Shown here: in pieces, positions 1 through 7,776 of the stretch
How positions within the stretch are numbered: position 1 is the stretch's first letter
Layout: the number at the start of each line of letters is the position of its first letter
Source of the DNA: VBCK01 sp035511515
GTDB taxonomy: Bacteria; Pseudomonadota; Gammaproteobacteria; Burkholderiales; Burkholderiaceae_F
Direction of reading: 5' to 3'
Assembly (NCBI GenBank): GCA_035511515.1
Contig: DATKFG010000034.1
Span: 1-15,361 of the forward strand
DNA length: 15,361 nucleotides
Made by a program: the position numbers and the translations under genes
The notes under the pieces: model-generated
Database searches by the model: none
What the model was told of the DNA's origin: nothing
Seen by the model: the letters and a program-made list of their open reading frames with translations, nothing else

Positions 1-68
1 ATCAGCCGATTTATTCGGACCGGTTCGGCGCCTAACCTGCAAGCCCATTCAGGACTGAACACACGCCC

Positions 69-821
69 ATGAACAGAAAACTCGAAGGAAGAGTAGCGCT
101 CATCACGGGCGGTTCAAGTGGCATCGGCCTGGCCACCGCCGAACGGTTCGTGGCGGAGGGCGCGTTCGTTTACATCACCGGGCGTCGTCAGGCCCAGTTA
201 GACGCAGCGGTAAAGAAGATCAGGAGCAACGTCAAAGGCGTGCAGGTGGACGTATCCAAACCGGCCGATCTGGATCGCCTCTATTCCCAGATCAAGAAGG
301 AAAAGGGCCGCCTGGACACCGTCTTCGCCAATGCTGGCGGCGGTACCTTTCTGCCTCTCGGGTCGATCACCGAGGAGCAGTACCACGAAACCTTCGACAA
401 CAACGTCAAGGGCGTGATACTGACCGTGCAGAAGGCGCTGCCGCTGTTGCCCAACGCAAGCTCGATCGTTCTGAACGCCTCCACAGCCGCATCAGTCGGC
501 ATGTCAGCATTCAGTGTCTACTCGGCATCCAAAGCCGCTGTACGGAACCTGGCGCGCGGCTGGGCGACGGACCTGAAGAGCCGCATGATCCGCGTCAATG
601 CGGTCAGCCCCGGGGTCGTCATTACGCCCGCCTACGAGAAGCTCGGCCTTAGCGACGAACAAATCAAGAGCTTTGCAGCGCAAATGGTGGCGCTGATTCC
701 TCTGGGTCGAACCGGCGAGCCGGACGAGATCGCCAAGGCGGTGCTTTTCCTCGCATCGGACGACAGCAGTTTCGTCAACGGCGCCGAACTGGTCGTCGAC
801 GGCGGCCAGACTCAGGTGTAA
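69..821 (+). CDS. SDR-family NAD(P)-dependent oxidoreductase
   Basis: A 250-residue classical short-chain dehydrogenase/reductase, the usual family length. The nucleotide-binding TGGSSGIG motif is at residues 13-20. A basic TGRR at 37-40, after the second beta strand, favours NADP(H) over NAD(H). NAG is at 88-90. The catalytic tetrad is complete: Asn112, Ser138, Tyr151 and Lys155 (YSASK). The C-terminal NGAELVVDGG signature is also present. It should be a cytoplasmic oxidoreductase acting on an alcohol or ketone; the substrate cannot be read from the sequence. The ATG has only a weak AGGA about 13 bases upstream. The next genes on the same strand are a broken SMP-30-like gene and an epoxide hydrolase, so a shared accessory catabolic role is plausible but inferred. 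Family assignment is very secure. Confidence 0.95.
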   Translation: MNRKLEGRVALITGGSSGIGLATAERFVAEGAFVYITGRRQAQLDAAVKKIRSNVKGVQVDVSKPADLDRLYSQIKKEKGRLDTVFANAGGGTFLPLGSITEEQYHETFDNNVKGVILTVQKALPLLPNASSIVLNASTAASVGMSAFSVYSASKAAVRNLARGWATDLKSRMIRVNAVSPGVVITPAYEKLGLSDEQIKSFAAQMVALIPLGRTGEPDEIAKAVLFLASDDSSFVNGAELVVDGGQTQV

Positions 822-839
822 GGCCTGCCGGCGGCAAAC

Positions 840-1058
840 ATGCATCAGAACTCGCGAGTGGCGATGGCCGTTGCGGTGCTCTCGTCTGCGCTATCGACGC
901 TGGCGACGATCGCTCAAGCACAGTCGATCTCGATTCCAGGCCTACGTGCATTCTCGCGAAGCCTCACCTCAACCATCGACGGAACACTGTTCATTGGGTG
1001 CCTTGGTGATGGCGGCATCGATCAAGGCGTGCGAATGCGACGGCGATGTACCCAATAA
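840..1058 (+). pseudogene. N-terminal remnant of a secreted SMP-30/gluconolactonase-like protein
   Basis: A 72-codon frame begins with a convincing Sec signal peptide (hydrophobic residues 7-25, AQA before a likely cleavage at 27/28). Residues 29-60 then read like the mature start of secreted SMP-30/gluconolactonase/LRE-like beta-propeller proteins: SISIPG, then SLTSTIDGTLFIGCLGDGGI. Family members typically have PESLTSTxDGTLxxGSLGxGG there. After residue 60 the similarity stops, the reading becomes Arg-rich, and a TAA follows. The rest of the propeller, normally hundreds of residues, is absent, and the epoxide hydrolase starts 28 bases after the stop. I read this as a gene truncated by deletion. 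The family resemblance is from memory of the motif. A small secreted peptide is the alternative. Confidence 0.5.
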
Positions 1059-1086
1059 CAACGACTAACAAGGATCGGAGGACAAC

Positions 1087-2397
1087 ATGACAGGGTCTAC
1101 GTCGATCGGTCCAGGATCACCCGAAGCCACTTCGCGTCGCGGCATGCTTCTCGCGGCAGCCGGACTCGGCACGGTCGGGTTGGGGATGGCTCTAGCTGCC
1201 CCACGCGAAGCAGAAGCCAATGCCGCCGAGATCACGGTGCCGCCCGCGACGGACGCGTTGTCGGAGTTCAAGGTGTCAGTGCCGCAAAGCGCGATCGACG
1301 ATCACAAGCGTCGACTGGCGTCCACGCGTTGGCCGGAGCGGGAAACCGTCGGCGACTGGTCGCAGGGTGTCCCCCTCCCGAAGGCTCAGGCGCTCATCGC
1401 CTACTGGCGCGACAAGTATGACTGGCGCCGCTTTGAGGCTCGCATCAACGCCTTCCCTCAATACCGGACTCGGATCGACGGAGTTGGCATTCATTTCATC
1501 CACATGCGCTCCCCTCAGCAGAACGCGCTGCCGATCATTCTCACGCACGGGTGGCCGGGATCGGTCGCGGAGTTCATGGAGGTCATCGGCCCGCTCAGCG
1601 ATCCCGTCCGCTATGGGGGAAGGGCAGAGGACGCGTTCCATGTCGTCGTACCGTCGCTCCCAGGCTTTGCCTTCTCCGACAAGCCGGTCGAGAGGGGCTG
1701 GGACGTGAACAGGATTGCCCGAGCTTGGGCGACGCTGATGCCACGCCTTGGCTACGAGCGTTGGGTGGCGCAGGGAGGCGATTGGGGGGCGGGCGTAACG
1801 CACGCCCTGGCGCACCAGCGGCCACGGGGTCTGATCGCGGCCCATGTGAACTGGCAATTCGTCTTTCCCGAAAAGCTGCCGGAGAATCCCACGCCTGCCG
1901 AGCGCAAAGCCATCGACCGCGCGGCGTTGTTCGCCAATGACCAGAGCGGCTATTTCCGCGAACAGGGGACGCGTCCGCAGACCATTGGTTATCCACTTGC
2001 AGATTCGGCCGCGGGACAGGCGCTGTGGATCTACGAGAAGTTCCAGGCGTGGACCGATAACCACGGCAATCCTGAAGATGCGCTCTCCGTCGATGCGATG
2101 CTCGACGATATCAGTCTCTACTGGTTCACCAACACCGCCGCGTCGTCGGCCCGTATCTATTGGGAAAACACCCGCGCCGGCAAGGCGGGCCTGTCCGGCG
2201 GACGGATCGAACTGCCAATGGCGGCGTCGGTCTTTCCGCACGAGATATTCTGCCCGCCAAAGGCCTGGGCTGAGGCGCTGTGGCCCAACCTGTTCTACTG
2301 GAATGAGGTCGACAGGGGCGGGCACTTCGCCGCGTTCGAGCAGCCAAAGCTCTTCACCGAGGAACTGCGGAACGCCTTCAGGTCACGGCGAGGTTAG
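1087..2397 (+). CDS. Epoxide hydrolase, alpha/beta-hydrolase fold, Tat-exported
   Basis: This 436-residue protein is a microsomal-type epoxide hydrolase, which opens an epoxide to a diol through a covalent ester intermediate. It starts with a twin-arginine leader (TSRRGMLLAAAG, residues 15-26, then a hydrophobic stretch), so export of the folded enzyme is likely. The epoxide hydrolase N-terminal domain follows (about residues 58-165: FKVSVP, RLASTRWP, YWRDKYDWR). HGWPGS at 154-159 supplies the oxyanion hole. Asp232 in GGDWG is the nucleophile, Glu386 in FPHE the likely acid, and His413 in GGHFAAFEQP the base. Tyr289 and Tyr358 sit where the epoxide-polarising tyrosines are expected. A purine-rich ribosome site (ATCGGAGGACAAC) precedes the ATG. 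Cytoplasmic location is normal for this family, so the Tat signal is unusual. The substrate is unknown. Confidence 0.93.
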   Translation: MTGSTSIGPGSPEATSRRGMLLAAAGLGTVGLGMALAAPREAEANAAEITVPPATDALSEFKVSVPQSAIDDHKRRLASTRWPERETVGDWSQGVPLPKAQALIAYWRDKYDWRRFEARINAFPQYRTRIDGVGIHFIHMRSPQQNALPIILTHGWPGSVAEFMEVIGPLSDPVRYGGRAEDAFHVVVPSLPGFAFSDKPVERGWDVNRIARAWATLMPRLGYERWVAQGGDWGAGVTHALAHQRPRGLIAAHVNWQFVFPEKLPENPTPAERKAIDRAALFANDQSGYFREQGTRPQTIGYPLADSAAGQALWIYEKFQAWTDNHGNPEDALSVDAMLDDISLYWFTNTAASSARIYWENTRAGKAGLSGGRIELPMAASVFPHEIFCPPKAWAEALWPNLFYWNEVDRGGHFAAFEQPKLFTEELRNAFRSRRG

Positions 2398-2697
2398 GGA
2401 TCTGGCTGTCTTCACCACCGCCCGCGGGTGCTCTGGCGCGCACCAAATCTGAAACGAGGGAATGCAGCGGTGGCGATCTCAAACTCCGCGATGTCGCCGC
2501 CCCGACGCCGACCGGCTCTCGATTGACGCTCGAACTCGACCGCGATGAGGCCGGTGCCAACGGCACGCAAACAACGGAGATATACGTGATTCGGTCGGGT
2601 CAGCCGCGCCAAGGCGGCGGCATCTGGAGAAAACGGCAAGAAGGGCGGTCGGCCTCGAAAGAGCGCAACCCTCGCGTCCTAGCAACGCTCGGGCTCG
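2398..2697. other. 300-bp gene-free spacer between convergent genes
   Basis: This stretch separates the epoxide hydrolase stop from the stop of the outer-membrane efflux gene on the other strand. Several short frames of 60-80 codons cross it, but none has a ribosome site, signal peptide or domain I recognise. I saw no hairpin followed by a T-tract that would make a convincing terminator for either gene. A decayed gene or old insertion boundary cannot be excluded. Confidence 0.5.
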
Positions 2698-4152
2698 TCA
2701 GTCAGATGTCCGCGCGGACGGCCTTCCCTCGGGGCTACGCCAGCCTCCCCCGAGCGCTTTGAATACGGCGATCTGGTCCTGTACAAGATCCGCATCGGAG
2801 GCCGCAACGGCCGCCTCCGATGCGACGAGCGACTGCTCGGTGGTGAGCAAATCCAGATTGCTGAGCGAACCGGCGAGGAACTGGCCATGGGCCATGCCAA
2901 ACGCCTGGCGCGCCTTGTCCTGCGCCTCGACCAGCGATTGCCTGCGATCGAGTTCTGCGCCATAGCGCGCCAGCGCCTGCTCCGTCTCCTTGAGTGCTTG
3001 CAGCACGACGGCATCGAAGCCGGCGAGGGTCGCCGCCGCGTTGGCTTTCGCCTGGCGCACGCGGGCGCGCGGACCGGCCATGTTGGGAAAGGTCCAGCTC
3101 ACGCTCGGGCCCAGCCCCCAGGCCAGGCCGTTGTTGGTGGTCACCTGGTTGAGTTCAGAGCTGACGCCTCCGTAGAAGCCGCTCAGAACGATCTTCGGAT
3201 AAAGATCGGCGGTGGCAATCCCGATACGGGCGCTCGCCGCGGCGACATGCCGCTCGGCCTCGCGCACGTCTGGGCGGCGTCTGAGCAGGCTCGCGCCATC
3301 ACCGACCGGGATCAGTTCCGCGAGCTGCGGTGGCGTCGCGCAAGCTTCCACCTCGGTCGGAGCTTTGGACGGCGCGCGGCCCAACAGTTCAGCCAGTTCG
3401 AACAGCGCTGCCCGTCTCTGGCCTTGCAGCGGTGGAATGCTGGCGCGCACTTGAGCCACCAGACCCTCTGACCTGACCACGTCGAACTCGGAATTGGCGC
3501 CGGCCTGGTGGCGTAGAACGGTGATCTGCGCCTCGCGAGCGACCACCTCGAGCGAATGGCGGGCTACCGCGATCTGCTCACCCAGGGCGCAAACTTGTGC
3601 ATAGGCCCGCGTGGTCTCCGCGGCGACGGTGACTCGGACGCTGTCACGCGTGGCGGCCGCTGCCTCAGTGTCCGCGCGCGACGCTTCGATCGAGCGACTC
3701 ACGCGCCCGAACAGGTCGATTTCGTAGGAGACATCCAGAAAGGTGTCGAAGATCCACACATCGGCGGGGGCATGACCGCCGATTTCGAGGATTTCCTCGG
3801 TGACCGGATCCCGACCATAGACGGCCCCGGCGTCGACCCTCGTCTGCGGGTAACGTCCGACCCGCGCGGCCTGCAGGATCGAGCGCGCCGCCGACAAGTT
3901 CGCCGCCGCGATCCTCAAGTCGGTGTTTGCGGTGAACGCCTCTTCGAGCAAGCGATCGAGCAATGGGTCCTGGTACAGCCGCCACCAGTCATCGGGTGGC
4001 TCGGCCGTGGTCTCGGCCGCGGGGGTGGCCGAAACCAGCGGCGCCTGGGCTCCACTCACGGCCGCTGGGGGCATGTACTCGGGTCCGACGGCGCAGCCGC
4101 TGAACGCGCCGACCGTCGCCAGGAGCAGGGCGGCGCAGCGGTCGCGAATCAC
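2698..4152 (-). CDS. Outer-membrane efflux lipoprotein, NodT/OprM-type (OMF)
   Basis: A 484-residue outer-membrane factor that forms the trimeric exit duct of a tripartite efflux pump. The chosen start is a GTG whose last two bases are in the TGA of the upstream pump gene (GTGA). It places a lipoprotein signal exactly at the N-terminus: positive VIRDR, a hydrophobic stretch, then a lipobox FSGC with Cys20 as the lipidated residue, followed by AVGPEY, typical of the family. The frame stays open further upstream, but that part overlaps the pump gene and is not needed. Two OEP repeats follow: the first about residues 50-240 (DDWWRLYQDPLLDRLLEEAF, FGRVSRSIEASRAD), the second about 265-460 (LLRRRPDVREAERHVAAASA, DLYPKIVLSG, RQAFGMAHGQFLAGSLSNLDL). 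Last gene of the operon. Confidence 0.92.
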   Translation of the reverse strand: MIRDRCAALLLATVGAFSGCAVGPEYMPPAAVSGAQAPLVSATPAAETTAEPPDDWWRLYQDPLLDRLLEEAFTANTDLRIAAANLSAARSILQAARVGRYPQTRVDAGAVYGRDPVTEEILEIGGHAPADVWIFDTFLDVSYEIDLFGRVSRSIEASRADTEAAAATRDSVRVTVAAETTRAYAQVCALGEQIAVARHSLEVVAREAQITVLRHQAGANSEFDVVRSEGLVAQVRASIPPLQGQRRAALFELAELLGRAPSKAPTEVEACATPPQLAELIPVGDGASLLRRRPDVREAERHVAAASARIGIATADLYPKIVLSGFYGGVSSELNQVTTNNGLAWGLGPSVSWTFPNMAGPRARVRQAKANAAATLAGFDAVVLQALKETEQALARYGAELDRRQSLVEAQDKARQAFGMAHGQFLAGSLSNLDLLTTEQSLVASEAAVAASDADLVQDQIAVFKALGGGWRSPEGRPSARTSD

Positions 4153-5768
4153 GGGGACGGCGCGCCCCCGCGCGCGCCGAAGGAAACGTGGGAGGCGGGC
4201 CCCGGCGGGGCGGCACGGCGCGTCACGATGATGATCAACGTCAGCGCGGTGAGCGTGGCGACCACAACGAAGGAATCGATGATGCCCTGCGTGATCGACA
4301 TGCTGTGGACCACGCCGTTCAACACACTGGCCCCGCGCGTCGACGCCGAGGACGGATCGCCAGCAGGCGCCGTGACTGCAGCGTAAGCCTGCAGGCGCTG
4401 AATGACCCGCCCGTCCCCGATCTGCACGTGCTGGCCGAGCAGGTTGGAGGCGATCTGGCCGCGCACGCGCACGAACGTCACGATGAAAGCAGAACCAACC
4501 TCTCCGCCCATCAGCCGCGCGGTCTGCAGTGCGGCGCCGAAGCTCAGTGCATCCTGAGGTCGCAGGTGCAGCACGGAAAAAAATACGATCCCCGACAGCG
4601 CAAAACTCTGCCCCAATGCCTGCAACAGCTGTGACACCAGAAACTGGTCCGAACCCCACAGGGGCGTCAATCCATGCGCCACCATCAAGCACGCCATGCA
4701 GATGCAGACGAACCCGGACGTGGCCACCAGCCGCGGGTCGAACCGGCGCAGAAAGTACCCAGCCAGCGCGCATACGATCAGCTGCGGAACGGCGATCCAC
4801 ATCAGCGTCTGACCCACCTCGAGGGCTCGGAAGCCTCGGACCACCTGCAGGAACTGGGGGATGACGTACGACGTGGTCAGGATCGTCAGCCGCAGAAAGC
4901 AGACCATCAGCAACAGGCGCGGCAACGGCGCTCGGAAAAGAACCTTGAGGTCGAGGCCCGGCTGCGGTGTGGAGCTTTCATGCACGAAGAACGCAGCCAG
5001 CAACGAGCCCCCGCCCAGCATCAAACCCCAGACCAATCCCGAGTTCCACCAATCCAGGCGATTGCCCTGGTCCAGCGCGGCGTAGATCAGCCCCAGGCCG
5101 ACGCCGCCGAAAGCGAACCCGAACAGATCCGGGCGCGGCCGATCGGGATTGGCCGGCTCAGGCCGGACGCCGAACCCCAGAAACAGGGCCATGCCGGTCG
5201 CCAGAGGTACGTTCTGCCAGAAGATCCACTTCCACGACAGATTTTCCAGGTACCAGCCTTCCAACGAGGCAGAGACATTGAGCGAGAGTTCCAGGTTCAG
5301 TGCATACAGGGCCACGCCGTAGGCCCACGCCTTGGGGGGCATGTTTCTCAGCACGAAACTCAAGGTCAGGGGCACAAAGAATCCCGTTGCCAGGCCACCC
5401 GCGAATTGCATGCCCAGCAGCATCTGCAAATTGGGCGAGAAAGGCTCCAACAGCGATATCACCGCAAACGCGGCAGCCGCTTGCAGCAGTACTTTTCTGG
5501 GCCCGTAGACGGCGCCCATCCAGATCGCTATTGGGGCGACCAGCATCTGAGCGGTGGTCTGAGCCGTCGAGATCCATGCGCCCTCGTCGAATCCTGCGTG
5601 CACGGCTCCGCGGATGTCCGCTAGCCCGAAGGTGGACAGGCGGGTGGTCAGGGTGGAGATAAAGGTACCCAGCAGCACCGCCGCCAGCCCCAGCCACGGA
5701 ATGGCGCTGGGTGCCGCCGGCGCCGCGGGGGCCGCGCCTGGCGCAGGCGCCAGAGGCTGCCCGCTCAC
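4149..5768 (-). CDS. MFS multidrug efflux pump, DHA2 (14-TM, EmrB/FarB-like) family
   Basis: A 539-residue inner-membrane proton-driven drug exporter. The Ala/Pro-rich cytoplasmic N-terminus (about 22 residues) is followed by many hydrophobic segments; the length fits the 14-helix DHA2 class. A motif-A-like loop GAVYGPRKVLL lies after the second helix, and a motif-C-like stretch FVLRNMPPKAWAYGVALY is nearby. The loop lacks the usual Asp of the DxxGR motif, which I believe occurs in some pumps of this branch. The GTG start is bound to the upstream adaptor stop (GTGA), and the 3' end overlaps the GTG of the outer-membrane gene in the same way. The three genes should be expressed together and work as one pump. 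Substrates could be uncouplers, fatty or aromatic acids, or antibiotics; the sequence does not say which. Confidence 0.93.
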   Translation of the reverse strand: MSGQPLAPAPGAAPAAPAAPSAIPWLGLAAVLLGTFISTLTTRLSTFGLADIRGAVHAGFDEGAWISTAQTTAQMLVAPIAIWMGAVYGPRKVLLQAAAAFAVISLLEPFSPNLQMLLGMQFAGGLATGFFVPLTLSFVLRNMPPKAWAYGVALYALNLELSLNVSASLEGWYLENLSWKWIFWQNVPLATGMALFLGFGVRPEPANPDRPRPDLFGFAFGGVGLGLIYAALDQGNRLDWWNSGLVWGLMLGGGSLLAAFFVHESSTPQPGLDLKVLFRAPLPRLLLMVCFLRLTILTTSYVIPQFLQVVRGFRALEVGQTLMWIAVPQLIVCALAGYFLRRFDPRLVATSGFVCICMACLMVAHGLTPLWGSDQFLVSQLLQALGQSFALSGIVFFSVLHLRPQDALSFGAALQTARLMGGEVGSAFIVTFVRVRGQIASNLLGQHVQIGDGRVIQRLQAYAAVTAPAGDPSSASTRGASVLNGVVHSMSITQGIIDSFVVVATLTALTLIIIVTRRAAPPGPASHVSFGARGGAPSP

Positions 5769-6844
5769 TTGTGGTCAGCCTGTCTGGTGTCGACCGTGGC
5801 CACGACCGACATTCCGGGGCGAAGGCGGTCGCTCAGCCCGTCGGCGTCGTCGATGGCGATCTTGACCGCGACGCGCTGTACGACCTTCGTGAAATTGCCC
5901 GTGGCGTTGTCGGGCGGCAGCAGCGCGAACTGCGAGCCGGCTCCCGGCGCAAGCGCGAGCACGTGACCGCGCAACGTCCGACCCGGAAAAGAGTCGACCT
6001 CAATCTCGGCCTTCTGGCCCACGGCCATATGCGTCAGCTGGGTTTCCTTGTAATTCGCGATCACCCAGACCGACGGCAGTGGCGTGAGCGATGTGATCTG
6101 GCCGCCGACCCCCAGGAACTGACCGGGCTTGACTTGGCGCTGACCGATGACCCCGTCCTGTGGCGCGACGATGCGCGTGTAGCCCAGATTGATCGTCGCA
6201 ATCTGCAGGCTGGCCTGTTGCGCGGCCAGGGTCGCTTGCGCCTGCGCCTGCTGCGCGGTGAGCACGTGGAGTTGGCGCTTAGCCGCGCTGGCCTGGGCGC
6301 GGTTCTGCTCGAGCTGCGCGGCCAGCTGCGCCCGAGTCGTCTCCAGCCGCTCGCCCGCCTCGGTGGATGAGGAGCCCGTCGACAGAAGCACTTCCTGGCG
6401 CGCCAGATCGCGTGTGTTCTGCTCCACATTGGCCATGGTTGCGGCGACAGTCGCCTCGGCCGCCTGCACGTTGGCCTCTTGAAGCGCGCGCTGCGCCTTG
6501 AGCGTCTCGATCTGCGCTGCGGCGGCGGCCACGCCGGCAGTGAGTTGCGCGACCGCCGCCCGATAGTCGTCGTCGACGATCTCGGCCAGCAGCTGCCCGG
6601 CGCGCACACGCTCGAAGTCCTGCACCGGCATGGCCCGCACGTAGCCTGAGACCTTGGCCGCGATCGGTGTCAGATCCGCTTGCAGGTAGGCGTCATCCGT
6701 CGTTTGCCGATCGGCATCGCTCTGCCATCGATTCCAGCGGGTGGTGATGACCACAAGCAGGCCAAGGGCGAGCAGGAAAATGAGTGCTCGCCAGATCCAG
6801 TCGGGCGGTGCGCGCCAATGAAATGCCAATTTCGGGTCTCCCAT
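5765..6844 (-). CDS. HlyD/EmrA-family periplasmic adaptor of the efflux pump
   Basis: The membrane fusion protein links the MFS pump to the outer-membrane duct. From the ATG at 6844 it has 359 residues: a short cytoplasmic part, one membrane anchor (about residues 17-35, WIWRALIFLLALGLLVVI), then TTDDAYLQADLTPIAAKVSG, the classic start of the first lipoyl half. A long Ala/Gln-rich coiled-coil hairpin follows (about 95-225), then the second lipoyl half (YTRIVAPQDGVIGQRQVKPG) and the beta-barrel (VWVIANYKETQL, GQKAEIEVDSFPG). Start choice: an in-frame GTG at 6913 would add 23 charged residues (NKRSGQGRGP) of no obvious use. Neither start has a strong ribosome site, so the longer form remains possible. 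Its TGA overlaps the pump GTG. Confidence 0.92.
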   Translation of the reverse strand: MGDPKLAFHWRAPPDWIWRALIFLLALGLLVVITTRWNRWQSDADRQTTDDAYLQADLTPIAAKVSGYVRAMPVQDFERVRAGQLLAEIVDDDYRAAVAQLTAGVAAAAAQIETLKAQRALQEANVQAAEATVAATMANVEQNTRDLARQEVLLSTGSSSTEAGERLETTRAQLAAQLEQNRAQASAAKRQLHVLTAQQAQAQATLAAQQASLQIATINLGYTRIVAPQDGVIGQRQVKPGQFLGVGGQITSLTPLPSVWVIANYKETQLTHMAVGQKAEIEVDSFPGRTLRGHVLALAPGAGSQFALLPPDNATGNFTKVVQRVAVKIAIDDADGLSDRLRPGMSVVATVDTRQADHK

Positions 6845-7239
6845 CGAGGTCGGTCCACGACCTTGCCCCGACCTCTTATTTGCCCCTGAACCGCGTCTGT
6901 CAGCGACTATCACATATTCTGCGGCGCCGTGCAGGAAATCGATTACCTCGCCGCATATATATCACTGTTGTTCAACAGGAGAGGTGCCTGGGAGCGCTTG
7001 CGCGCAGACGCCCGCGGGCAGCGAGCCGCGCATCTGCTCGAGGGTCTCCGCCACGACTGTTGGCATTTCGATTACCTTTCAGGGCGCTTCGCGCGCACTG
7101 CACCAGGTTACGGCTGCAACGGTTGCACACGAAATTCGCCCCCGAGTCCTTGAAATCGCCTGGTTGATCGCGCGCCCTACGATGCATCGCATCAACGACG
7201 GGATTTCGATCCGGAGCAACGAATAAGCTGGAGTCGGCC
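6845..7239. other. Intergenic control region between efflux operon and secreted protein gene
   Basis: Nearly 400 bases between two divergently oriented genes. It holds the AT-rich tract and palindrome at 6955-6978, described separately, and the ribosome site GGAG at 7230-7233 for the downstream gene. A frame of 74 codons (6929-7153) lies here, but it has no recognisable domain or ribosome site and I do not call it a gene. No regulator gene is present, although such pumps often have a MarR, TetR or LysR gene beside them. Confidence 0.5.
6955..6978 (-). promoter_or_regulatory. Candidate promoter/operator of the efflux operon
   Basis: Bases 6965-6978 form a perfect inverted repeat, CTGTTGTTCAACAG (6-bp arms, 2-bp centre). 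Beside it is an alternating AT run (6955-6962). Read on the minus strand, the run gives TGATATATA, resembling an extended -10 box (TG-N-TATAAT-like). The palindrome would then cover the region just upstream of the -10, a usual place for a repressor or activator. The inferred transcript would start about 100 bases before the adaptor ATG. No good -35 was found. The palindrome is seen directly; the promoter role is inference. Confidence 0.35.
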
Positions 7240-7686
7240 ATGAAGATCGCAAGACACCTTTTATTGGCTACGCCGATCGCAGTGGCGGCAGCCCTCGCAC
7301 TTGCGCAGCCATCGTTGGCCGCTGCGCATGATGAAGAGCGCGCCGAAGCGCCCGGTGGTTGGCACGGGGACTCGCACGGCGGCTGGCGCCGGCCGCACTT
7401 CGGAGAGCGCAGGTCATTCGACGATCACGATTGGACGTTATGGAGAGGCGGTCATTGGGCGCACGAGCGCCACGACGGCCGCCTTGGCTGGTGGTGGGTC
7501 GCGGGCGACGACTGGTTTTTCTATTCCGATCCGGTTTACCCGTATCCGGATCCGGACGTGATGCCGCAGCAGGATGCGACGCCAGATCAGGACCCAGTCG
7601 GCCTCGTCGAGCCGACCGATCCGGCAGGCGCGGAGCCAGCGGCCGGCAACACGCGCGAACCCGAGGCCGCGTTTCCAACAGCTTAG
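7240..7686 (+). CDS. Small secreted Trp/His-rich protein of unknown function
   Basis: A 148-residue protein with a clear Sec signal peptide (MKIARHLLLATPIAV, Ala-rich core, cleavage probably around Ala27-Ala29) and a well-placed ribosome site GGAG six bases before the ATG. The mature part is rich in Trp, His, Gly and Asp: repeated HGDSHGGWRRPH-like pieces, then GGHWAHERHDGRLGWWWVAG, DDWFFYSDPVYPYPDPDV, and an acidic Pro-rich tail. The GHWxHxxHDGRxGWWWVxG...YPYP pattern occurs in small uncharacterised periplasmic proteins of proteobacteria, as I recall; no function is known to me. His/Asp richness could mean metal binding and the aromatic content a wall or surface role, but both are guesses. 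The sirtuin starts 90 bases later, so co-transcription is possible. Confidence 0.8.
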   Translation: MKIARHLLLATPIAVAAALALAQPSLAAAHDEERAEAPGGWHGDSHGGWRRPHFGERRSFDDHDWTLWRGGHWAHERHDGRLGWWWVAGDDWFFYSDPVYPYPDPDVMPQQDATPDQDPVGLVEPTDPAGAEPAAGNTREPEAAFPTA

Positions 7687-7776
7687 CGGTCGAGTGGCGG
7701 ACGAGGGCGACCTTCGCGTCCCGCGCCGGTCAGGCCAAGGCCGGCATCAGCCACCGAGGGTATCGTAGCGGGCGAA

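Noticed and set aside
6..18. CCGA-TTTAT-TCGG inverted repeat upstream of the SDR gene
   Set aside because: Arms are only four bases and the upstream context is cut by the window edge, so an operator call is not supported.
1276..2325. 349-codon minus-strand frame opposite the epoxide hydrolase
   Set aside because: No recognisable domain; the plus strand carries all catalytic motifs of an epoxide hydrolase.
4153..4800. Upstream part of a 700-codon open frame in the outer-membrane factor reading frame
   Set aside because: It overlaps the MFS pump gene on the same strand in another frame, is Arg-rich without family features, and the lipoprotein signal begins exactly at the GTG overlapping the pump stop.
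6929..7153. 74-codon plus-strand frame in the efflux upstream region
   Set aside because: No ribosome site, no family resemblance, and it covers the likely promoter/operator of the efflux operon.
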